Source of the DNA: an uncultured Gammaproteobacteria bacterium
GTDB taxonomy: Bacteria > Pseudomonadota > Gammaproteobacteria > Pseudomonadales > Porticoccaceae
Direction of reading: 5' to 3'
NCBI GenBank assembly: GCA_913058345.1
Contig: CAJXQR010000005.1
Location: forward strand, 1 to 64,000
Length of the DNA: 64,000 nucleotides
The position numbers and the translations under genes were made by a program. The notes beneath the pieces are model-generated. The model searched no databases. It was not told the DNA's origin and saw nothing but the letters and a program-made list of their open reading frames with translations. How positions within the stretch are numbered: the stretch's first letter is position 1; every line of letters begins with the position of its first letter. Shown here piece after piece: positions 37,206 to 44,355 of the stretch.

Positions 37206-39332
37206 CTAACCACTACCGGAGGATGGATCCGATGTTTCAAAGAGATCCGGAGACAGAATCGGTTCGCCTATAGCTTGGGTGCTGCTCCACCATGCGTTAC
37301 CGGAATCTGCATACTGCTGCCGCATATAACCGGCGAGAGCCTGGAGACTCTCGGGCATCGCTTCGTCGCGATCCGGTGCGGGCAGTGGCATGCGGATTTT
37401 CCACAGGTTCCCGCCTTCGATAAGGCCGAAGGCTTGCCCCTTGGGCAGACCGAGGATATGGGCCGGTTCGATCAAAGGGACTTCGGTGGGTGTGAGCCTG
37501 TCCTGGGTATTGGAAGTGAAATCCGTGGGCCCGTGAATGTCGGAGCTGTCCGTCGCACCGCTGACGACTGCGGTGGAGTAGACCTCCACCTTGGGCAACT
37601 GCTTGGTCAACAATTCCGCGGTGGCGGTCTCCCGCACCCGTAGCATAAACAGGTTGTTGAAGTTGCCGATGACCTGGCCGGCTTTGGCGCGGCTGCCAAT
37701 CCGAGCCTCGATATCGCTGAGCGTCTGTGTATAGGCGGTGACCTGAATGCCCGCGCCACCCCCTTTGTTGATCATCGGGATAAACTCATCCCCCATCAGC
37801 TCGTTGAACTCGTCGGCATGGACATTGATGGCCGGTTTGTCGTGGGAATGGGTAGACGGCAGACCATCGTCCACGCCGTGCTTATACAGATGGCCCGCCA
37901 CCGAAGTCAGGTCGGAGAACATGCTGTTACCCACCGCTGCGGCCACTTCCGGATCGGACAGGGCATCCAGTCCAACATACACCACCGCCCGTTTGCGGAT
38001 GATCTGCAGCCAGTCGAAGATGGGGCGGGGATCGTTGAGGTCGGAGTAGTTGGGCGCCAACAATTGGGCAATTTTGCCAGTGGTGAGCTTTTCCAGTAAC
38101 GGCAGGAGTGACGCGACGATTTTATCGAAGTAGGTGCGGTCGTAGCGCACGGCGCTGCGCAGGCCGTCCAGCACGGAATCGTATACCCGCGCCTGGGACA
38201 GGTATTGCTCGATGGCGACCACGCGCTTTTCGCGACCCACCATATTGCGGGGTATGGTTTTGTCATTGAGCCTGGATTCCAGCTGAACAATACTCTCCCA
38301 GGCTTTAGGGTCATGCCGCGCGAAGAAGTGCGCCGCGTACTCGATAAACAGGGCGTCGATATTGATCACATGTCGCTGGATCAACAGGTAATCGGGCCGC
38401 TGGCCGAGCTCCACCAGGGCACGGGCAATGATATTGACGAACCGCCAGGCAAATTCCCGGAAGGCTGCGCTGTCCCCTTCCCCCGATAACTGGCCGGCGA
38501 TACGGGTGGCCACTTCGGAAATCCGCCCGAACCGCCCGACCGCATTGTAGCGGGCGGAGATATCGGGCCATCCCAGATGAAACACGTAGAATTCACCGTC
38601 ACGCCCCGACCGCCTCGCTTCCACATACATCCGTTTCAACAGGTCGGCATCGCCCTTCGGGTCGAACACAATGCAGACCTCGCCGCGACGGATATCCTGG
38701 GTGATTAGCAGTTCCGCGAGACGGGTCTTGCCCACCCGGGTGGTTCCCAGCACCAGAGTATGGCCGACGCGTTCGTCGAGTGGCAGGGTGACATCGTATT
38801 CACGGGGTTCGATACCGTGTAGGCGCGGCATGCCCCCCACCGGTGGCAGCGGGCGCACCGGGTTGAGGGGGTGGTCCCAGGTGGTGAGGCGGGCGAGTGG
38901 CGCCAGCGGCAGTCTCGACAACTGGAGTCGGGTCTCCCAGTGCCGAGCGAGACGGTAAGCCAGGGTGGGTTCGACATAGCGGCGAAATTCCGGGCGGTAG
39001 GTTTGGTACAGCCGATGGGTATGGCGCTGGTCCCAGCGGAATCCCCGGCCGATAAACAACCGTTGTCGGCTGGTGGGCACGCGTCGGCTGCTCATGACAT
39101 AGCGGGGCAATCGGCGCAGGTTACGGCGGTAGCGCAATATGGCCCAAGCCTGCCGCAGTCGTACCGCGCCAAAGGTCAGAAACGCCAATGCGCTGCCAAT
39201 GCCCAGTAACGGACTGAGTGCCAGAGACCAGGGGGCGGCGATACAGAGAAAAGCCGCGCCGACACAGGCCGCCACCGTATAAAGCTCCACGGCAGGGCGT
39301 AACAGCACCTCCATGGCCTGCGCCTGGGACAT
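37206..39332 (-). CDS. traD: Conjugative coupling ATPase TraD (TIGR03743, SXT/TOL subfamily)
   Basis: 708 residues: two N-terminal membrane helices (about 15-60), Walker A GTTRVGKT at 196-203, Walker B VCIVFDPKGD at 219-228, and TPTEVPLIEPAHILGLPKGQAF near the end. It links the relaxase-DNA complex to the secretion channel and pumps DNA. TAATG overlap with the TIGR03765 gene shows tight coupling. The relaxase itself is not in the window. Confidence 0.96.
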   Translation of the reverse strand: MSQAQAMEVLLRPAVELYTVAACVGAAFLCIAAPWSLALSPLLGIGSALAFLTFGAVRLRQAWAILRYRRNLRRLPRYVMSSRRVPTSRQRLFIGRGFRWDQRHTHRLYQTYRPEFRRYVEPTLAYRLARHWETRLQLSRLPLAPLARLTTWDHPLNPVRPLPPVGGMPRLHGIEPREYDVTLPLDERVGHTLVLGTTRVGKTRLAELLITQDIRRGEVCIVFDPKGDADLLKRMYVEARRSGRDGEFYVFHLGWPDISARYNAVGRFGRISEVATRIAGQLSGEGDSAAFREFAWRFVNIIARALVELGQRPDYLLIQRHVINIDALFIEYAAHFFARHDPKAWESIVQLESRLNDKTIPRNMVGREKRVVAIEQYLSQARVYDSVLDGLRSAVRYDRTYFDKIVASLLPLLEKLTTGKIAQLLAPNYSDLNDPRPIFDWLQIIRKRAVVYVGLDALSDPEVAAAVGNSMFSDLTSVAGHLYKHGVDDGLPSTHSHDKPAINVHADEFNELMGDEFIPMINKGGGAGIQVTAYTQTLSDIEARIGSRAKAGQVIGNFNNLFMLRVRETATAELLTKQLPKVEVYSTAVVSGATDSSDIHGPTDFTSNTQDRLTPTEVPLIEPAHILGLPKGQAFGLIEGGNLWKIRMPLPAPDRDEAMPESLQALAGYMRQQYADSGNAWWSSTQAIGEPILSPDLFETSDPSSGSG

Positions 39333-39865
39333 TATTGCCGGATTTCCGTGGCCGTGATCAGCACGGGGTAGTGTTTCAAACCCAGCCGTCCGGCCAGGTC
39401 GTCGGCGGAGACGGGCGACAGGGTAAGGCCCGGCACGGAATCACGCAGCTGTTCCAGCGCGTCCAGCGTATCCACATTCACCACCAACCCCATGGCGCCA
39501 AGGTTACGCAATACGTCCGCCTGCTGGCGCAACCAGGCGCGGGAGTGTGGGTCGATGCCGACCAGGAAGAACGGTGTCATGCCCGGTGACCGAATCGCCC
39601 GAGGCGTGACCTTGTCCGGCGTCAATGACGGCGTCCGTACCGGGAGCATGTCCGCTTCGCTGTACGGGCCGGATTTATATTTTTGCCTAGCGAGGGGTGT
39701 TTGCTGCTTACTACGGGAGATATTGTGGCCAAGGTTTAGAGCCTGATAGTAGGGCAGAGCCGAAGTGCCGCCACGGTCTTCAACCACGATCAACGGCTGA
39801 TCGGCGAGACACAGGGCGCTTGAGAGTAGGACCATCAACAGCAGGGGAGGATGCAACCTCTTCAT
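39332..39865 (-). CDS. ICE protein (TIGR03765, PFL_4695 family)
   Basis: 177 residues, signal peptide (about 1-22), then IVVEDRGGTSALPYYQALNL and GMTPFFLVGIDPHSRAWLRQQADVL, ending HYPVLITATEIRQ. Periplasmic partner of the coupling complex by position. Overlaps the transglycosylase gene by 4 bp. Confidence 0.92.
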   Translation of the reverse strand: MKRLHPPLLLMVLLSSALCLADQPLIVVEDRGGTSALPYYQALNLGHNISRSKQQTPLARQKYKSGPYSEADMLPVRTPSLTPDKVTPRAIRSPGMTPFFLVGIDPHSRAWLRQQADVLRNLGAMGLVVNVDTLDALEQLRDSVPGLTLSPVSADDLAGRLGLKHYPVLITATEIRQ

Positions 39866-40452
39866 GGGGAAGCCCCCCTGCTCACCGTGACGTAATGCTG
39901 CCCCTTATTCAGTTGTGACAGATGCTGTGACAGATGCTGTGACACCCGGTGCCGATAGCGCGCCGCCGGCGCTCCACCGGCCGGTCGGTGATAGCGGCCC
40001 ACGGCCTGTATCCAGGGCTGCCCCGGCGTGTGCTGCTCCCGCAGTATTGTTGCCGCAATACGGAGGTTCCTATAGGGATCGAGCAGATGGCAGGGATGCT
40101 TCACACGATGCCGGTGATAGCCGAAATTGATCTGTCCCAGGCCGGCGTCGACACGGGTCGCGGGTACGGTGCGAAGTGCGTCCTGTAGTTTCCGGCAACT
40201 CTCCCGGCGTGATGAAAAGCGATAGGCACGACCGCCAATATTCAACGACCACGGCCAGGGAACATGCCGCCCCCGGAAGTTGATACCGCTTTCCTGCAGG
40301 GCGATGGCGAACAGTACGACCGGCGGGACACCAGCCTGCTGTCCCGCCTCCTGGTAGGCCGGGGGGATTGCGGGTTCAGCGCGGGCGCCCCCGGGCTGGA
40401 ATATGATCCACAGCAGGCAGAGGAAGATGCCGGGGTTCACTGACGCTGCCAT
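39862..40452 (-). CDS. ICE lytic transglycosylase
   Basis: 196 residues from the ATG at 40452, overlapping the TIGR03759 gene by 16 bp. Signal peptide, then the SLT domain with catalytic glutamate E54 in FAIALQESGIN and the motif VDAGLGQINFGYH. It opens peptidoglycan locally for the mating channel. The C-terminus carries SQHLSQHLSQ, coded by a 12-bp direct repeat (39914-39937 plus a partial third copy). Confidence 0.92.
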   Translation of the reverse strand: MAASVNPGIFLCLLWIIFQPGGARAEPAIPPAYQEAGQQAGVPPVVLFAIALQESGINFRGRHVPWPWSLNIGGRAYRFSSRRESCRKLQDALRTVPATRVDAGLGQINFGYHRHRVKHPCHLLDPYRNLRIAATILREQHTPGQPWIQAVGRYHRPAGGAPAARYRHRVSQHLSQHLSQLNKGQHYVTVSRGASP

Positions 40453-41183
40453 TGGCCATTCACCTTTTGGATGACTGCGGGCAGGTCGCCAGCCAGGTCC
40501 AGGCTTTGCCAACGTCCGCCATCGTGGTTGAGGGTGATAGCACCTGAGCGTACCTTGTTCGGATCAAAGCCTGCCTGTGTCGCCCACTGCCGGAGCTGCG
40601 AGTCATCCTGCCCGCTGCCGACCATGTAGAGGTCAAAGCCCGTACCGCCATCCTGTAACTGTTGGACTCGCTTTTCACAGGGCGGGCAATCGTCTCTGAC
40701 GAAAACGGCCAGACGTTGGGGTGAGTTGGTGATCGGAGTGGTTGTGATGGCGGCGGGACTCATAACTGGCTGAAGGCCAGGGAAGAGCCGTTGCCAGGCC
40801 GCGTCATAGGCGCGCTGGTACACCAATAGCTTCTCAACTCGTCGCGCCTCTGCCAGAACCTGCAATTCGGCATAGCGACGCCGTTCTATCTCAGTTCGGG
40901 CTTCGATACCCAATGCCGTGAGAGGGTCCAGGTTTGTCGAATAGACGCCCAATGGCCCCTTCATCAATCGCTGGTAACGTGCCCATTCAGCCGGGTTCAG
41001 GCCCCAGTCCTGAGCAGGGGACGAGTTACCCAGACTTTGCGGTTGGCTATGGGAGGCCTCGGATTCCGTAGTCCGCGTACCCTGCGCCAAGGTAAGGACC
41101 GGCACAATCAACAGGGCAGCAAGCCAAAACCGAGGAGATGGACTGGCCTGAAGTGCCACCCTGGAGCGGAGCAACCCGGTCAT
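40437..41183 (-). CDS. ICE protein (TIGR03759, PFL_4693 family)
   Basis: 248 residues with a signal-like N-terminus (about 15-34), a middle segment LNPAEWARYQRLMKGPLGVYS that marks the family, and a thioredoxin-like region with VFVRDDCPPCEKRVQQL (CPPC). The CPPC pair suggests disulfide handling of transfer proteins in the periplasm. ATGA overlap with the PilL-like gene. Confidence 0.92.
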   Translation of the reverse strand: MTGLLRSRVALQASPSPRFWLAALLIVPVLTLAQGTRTTESEASHSQPQSLGNSSPAQDWGLNPAEWARYQRLMKGPLGVYSTNLDPLTALGIEARTEIERRRYAELQVLAEARRVEKLLVYQRAYDAAWQRLFPGLQPVMSPAAITTTPITNSPQRLAVFVRDDCPPCEKRVQQLQDGGTGFDLYMVGSGQDDSQLRQWATQAGFDPNKVRSGAITLNHDGGRWQSLDLAGDLPAVIQKVNGQWQRQ

Positions 41184-41683
41184 GGTTTTGGTGCTCCTGT
41201 CCGTGTGAAGCAGACCTGCCGTGTAGTGTTATTAACCTCCAGAACCCATGCCGGCCCGGCAAGGGTGCGTAGTGCATCGTATAGAAGGAGCGGGCCCAAA
41301 TGCCGATGGGAGGCGGGCAGCGAAAGATCATGGAGCACAGATACCTCAGCGCTACTGTCGCAGAGGGAGTAACCGGAATGCCGCAGCACCTGATCCAGTG
41401 CCTCGCCGACCGTAGCGGCCTTATCAGTTGGAATGGAAACCTGAACAGTTTGCAGCAGCAGATTGTGCTGGGCGGCGCGAGGGGTTAGCGCCATCAGCGT
41501 ATACCGTCCATATCGGGCTACGGGAATCCAGTCATTGGGAATGGAGGGTGGTATTGTGGTTACGGGTGTTTCGATGGCTGGTGCTATCGATGCGGTTGTG
41601 CACCCATTGAGCAGAACGGCGGAGAGCAATCCTGCCACAAGAGTAAAGAGCCTGATGGTGATATAGTTACGACTGGTTGGCAT
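41180..41683 (-). CDS. PilL-like conjugative transfer lipoprotein (TIGR03748)
   Basis: 167 residues with lipobox LLNGCTTA (Cys 28) and a domain with VARYGRYTLMALTPRAAQHNLL and TVGEALDQVLRHSGYSL, which is the PilL N-terminal/STN-like fold. It heads the first transfer block. In related ICEs it sits before type IV pilus genes, but none is seen next to it here; the upstream place is taken by the three-gene defence-like operon. Confidence 0.9.
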   Translation of the reverse strand: MPTSRNYITIRLFTLVAGLLSAVLLNGCTTASIAPAIETPVTTIPPSIPNDWIPVARYGRYTLMALTPRAAQHNLLLQTVQVSIPTDKAATVGEALDQVLRHSGYSLCDSSAEVSVLHDLSLPASHRHLGPLLLYDALRTLAGPAWVLEVNNTTRQVCFTRTGAPKP

Positions 41684-41939
41684 ACGACAGTCCCCACGAG
41701 TGGTGTTGTAATAACATCGCAGCGGATGAGAACTGAATCAGTCGACAAAGCGAACTACTGGCTGACCGGATTTTGAAAGATTAGGTTGTGAGGTCGCGGT
41801 GCTGACACAGACGCATCATTCACAGGTACCATCTCATCGTGATTGCGAGACGGGATCTAATGGAAATTAAGCATGGCTGCTGTCGACCCTAAGCGGACGT
41901 TAAATAAACAAGTAAACAGTCACCGGATTTCAATAGAGT

Positions 41940-41969
41940 TTGAAATCTTACTGAAGAAGATGCTAATAA
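41940..41969 (+). promoter_or_regulatory. Likely promoter of the three-gene ABC-ATPase operon
   Basis: TTGAAA (41940-41945), 18-bp spacer, TAATAA (41964-41969), about 20 bp before the ATG at 41990, with GAGATAG as a weak ribosome site between. It lies in a 306-bp gene-free stretch (41684-41989) where I see nothing else. Confidence 0.45.
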
Positions 41970-41989
41970 TTAGCGAGATAGTTATTTAG

Positions 41990-43777
41990 ATGCCTGAATG
42001 CATTCATAAAAATATTGGTGGCAATTGGCTTGTAAATGGTCATATCGAAGCTTGCCTTTTGAAGGCGCAATGTCCTACGGAAGATGAATATTCTAATGAT
42101 AAAAGCAGATTGGAAAATGTCGCTATAATTAAGCGTCTGCTTGATTCCAGCTGTATTGATGGTGGAACACTTAAAAATGAAGTAGCTGAAAGGCCAGCTA
42201 TTGTTTTGGCTCCTGAGCTAGCATTCGGGTCACCTGATTTTGAAGCCTTAGACGCGATTATAAAAAAATATGAGAAAAATATAATTTTTATTTGTGGTTT
42301 TGGTTTTAGTGCTGGTTCGGCTTTGATAGATATTTCAAACAAGCCTGACGTTGAAGGAATTTGGAGCACTGCTCCTCAGAGCGAAAAAAAGTACAATGGA
42401 GGCTGGGTTTGGATCAAAAATGAAAATTCAGTCCAATGTTACATATTTATAAAAAATTACTTCGAGCAAACCGGAGAGATAACGATTCCGAATCTTAAAG
42501 AAGGCGATTGTATTCTAAGGCTTGAAGGTGATGATATTGTTATTTTTCCACTTGTTTGCGCTGATCTTATTTGTACTGAGAATAGCAGCCCCAGAACCAA
42601 ATTGATCAATTCCATTGCAGGTGCAGGCATTGCAAATAAAAAATTATTAGTAACAGGATCATTGCTAAATTCAAATTCATCGAGTGGACATTGGAAGGCC
42701 GCAATTGGTGATCTGTTAGAAAAAATTAAATTATCGAATGGTAGGTTGCTACTAAGTAACTGCGTAAACCCAACTCCCGTTAGAGAGGAAGAGAGAGATA
42801 AATGGCGTTGTCTGTCTGGAGTGTTTCAGTATAGAGAAGGCTGTAAGCCCCCAAAAAAAGCCCTTCCAAACTTGCGGTATGTTGAGGATACAAAGTTTGC
42901 GGGGCTGGTTTTAAGGAATACGGTAATTGGCGCTGCTTTGGGCAAGTTAAGATGGACGAACAATGCTTCAGAGGGGCTCCATGCTTTCTCCGAATGCAGT
43001 CAGTACATATGGAATGATCAAGACCTTAAGCTCTGTGATGGCATTTGTGAAGCAGATGAATTGTATCGTTTTCTTTTAAGGTACAAAGGACACATGCTAC
43101 ATGATGAGGTCGGAGCAAAAGACAAAAATAAAGAAGTGGCCGATATTCAAATAGAAAGTCTACTGAAGGAGCTCTCTCCTGCTTCTCCTTCAAGAATCCG
43201 AAAGGTCGCAAAAGAGTTGTTCAAAAAATGTTTGAAAGGGATAGTGAAATCTGCTTCGTGCTGTCCTGATCGTCTTCATGAAGATGAGGCAAATTTATCA
43301 AGCGCCATAACAGTGGTTAAGCTTATACAGATGGCGGTCGATGCCAATCTCTTGCCGGAACTACCTTCTAACGAAAAACTAGAATATGGACAGCTCTTAT
43401 CGGTCGATGGCGAGCATGAGGTTTTGGTTTGGGACTCAAAAGAATATACCGCAAATGAGCTGTTTAACAAAGTTAAAGAAGATGTCGTAAAGGAGGGAGG
43501 AAGCGCGCGCCCACTTACAATAGTTGGAAAGGGGAGGCAGTTTGGCTCTCCTCCTGAAGACGGAAGAATAAGAAGTAATAGGCTCGCAGATATATCGAGT
43601 GCTTCAAATAGTGATTCAAATACTGCTGCTTTAGATGAGAGAGACATATGCGAATCTATTGATCGTGTGGTGTACTGGAAAAACCAAAGTAAGATCGACG
43701 ATGCATTGATTTCAACTGAAGATGCTGAAAAACTTAAAGATCAGATAAAGCAGGAAATAGCGCTGCCAGAGGGATGA
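41990..43777 (+). CDS. Nitrilase-fold protein, putative effector of an ABC-3C/Lamassu-like system
   Basis: 595 residues. Residues about 1-330 fit the carbon-nitrogen hydrolase (nitrilase) superfamily, with all three catalytic residues in order: E76 in IVLAPELAFGS, K155 in YIFIKNYFEQ and C190 in FPLVCADLIC. Residues 330-595 are helical, charged and unassigned. The nitrilase superfamily cleaves C-N bonds in nitriles, amides, ureas and NAD-type glutamine amidotransfer. First gene of an operon with a small middle protein (ATGA overlap) and an SMC-like ATPase. In ABC three-component systems the variable first gene is the toxic effector; a C-N hydrolase could destroy a metabolite or modify a host protein. 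Low GC against the flanks points to recent acquisition. Confidence 0.75.
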   Translation: MPECIHKNIGGNWLVNGHIEACLLKAQCPTEDEYSNDKSRLENVAIIKRLLDSSCIDGGTLKNEVAERPAIVLAPELAFGSPDFEALDAIIKKYEKNIIFICGFGFSAGSALIDISNKPDVEGIWSTAPQSEKKYNGGWVWIKNENSVQCYIFIKNYFEQTGEITIPNLKEGDCILRLEGDDIVIFPLVCADLICTENSSPRTKLINSIAGAGIANKKLLVTGSLLNSNSSSGHWKAAIGDLLEKIKLSNGRLLLSNCVNPTPVREEERDKWRCLSGVFQYREGCKPPKKALPNLRYVEDTKFAGLVLRNTVIGAALGKLRWTNNASEGLHAFSECSQYIWNDQDLKLCDGICEADELYRFLLRYKGHMLHDEVGAKDKNKEVADIQIESLLKELSPASPSRIRKVAKELFKKCLKGIVKSASCCPDRLHEDEANLSSAITVVKLIQMAVDANLLPELPSNEKLEYGQLLSVDGEHEVLVWDSKEYTANELFNKVKEDVVKEGGSARPLTIVGKGRQFGSPPEDGRIRSNRLADISSASNSDSNTAALDERDICESIDRVVYWKNQSKIDDALISTEDAEKLKDQIKQEIALPEG

Positions 43778-44355
43778 TGAATCAAGATAACGTATTAGGT
43801 AATTTACAAAAACTACTCTCTGAATCTGGATTTGTTGACTCATTACAGTTGATAGGTTCATTCTCGTCAGTGCCGGATGGTGTCCTGATTATGCACAATC
43901 AGTACGCTTTAATTGTTGGCTCATGTGTAGATTACTCTGAGTCAAAAGTAGCGGTAGCACTGAAATCTGCTCAAGAGAAAATGCATAATTTTCTAAGAGA
44001 AGTGTTATTAGATCTTGAAAACCAAAAAGGCCTAATTGTAGACGGGTATCTTCTATTACTGTTGGGAGAAGAGCCAGATAAAGAGGCCAAAGAAGTTATT
44101 CAAGAGCTTGAGCAGAATACGAAAGTATGTAGGAAACATGTGCTCTGGCTCTCTGGCGATGGAACCAAATTAGAGAGGTCCCAATACGTTACGGTACTTT
44201 CCTTGCCAAGGCCTTTGGGTGAGGCAAGGTCGGCAGAGTCGTCGTTTTCAATTAGTAATGAAGCCAAGAAGATTCTTATGGAATACGAAAGGCAGGGCAA
44301 TCTTGATCGGCTCATAGATTCTATAAAAGGCGGAGCGCTTAAAAATGCTGATTGA
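43774..44355 (+). CDS. Middle component of an ABC-3C/Lamassu-like system
   Basis: 193 residues, no signal or membrane segment. Pattern: GVLIMHNQYALIVGS, a helical centre, then VDGYLLLLLGEEPDKEAKEVIQELEQ and a tail ending DRLIDSIKGG. This resembles the short ABC-3C middle-component (LmuC-like) families in size, in the DGYLLLLL strand and in place between effector and ATPase. It overlaps both neighbours (4 and 11 bp). The exact sub-family is not decidable by eye. Confidence 0.7.
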   Translation: MMNQDNVLGNLQKLLSESGFVDSLQLIGSFSSVPDGVLIMHNQYALIVGSCVDYSESKVAVALKSAQEKMHNFLREVLLDLENQKGLIVDGYLLLLLGEEPDKEAKEVIQELEQNTKVCRKHVLWLSGDGTKLERSQYVTVLSLPRPLGEARSAESSFSISNEAKKILMEYERQGNLDRLIDSIKGGALKNAD

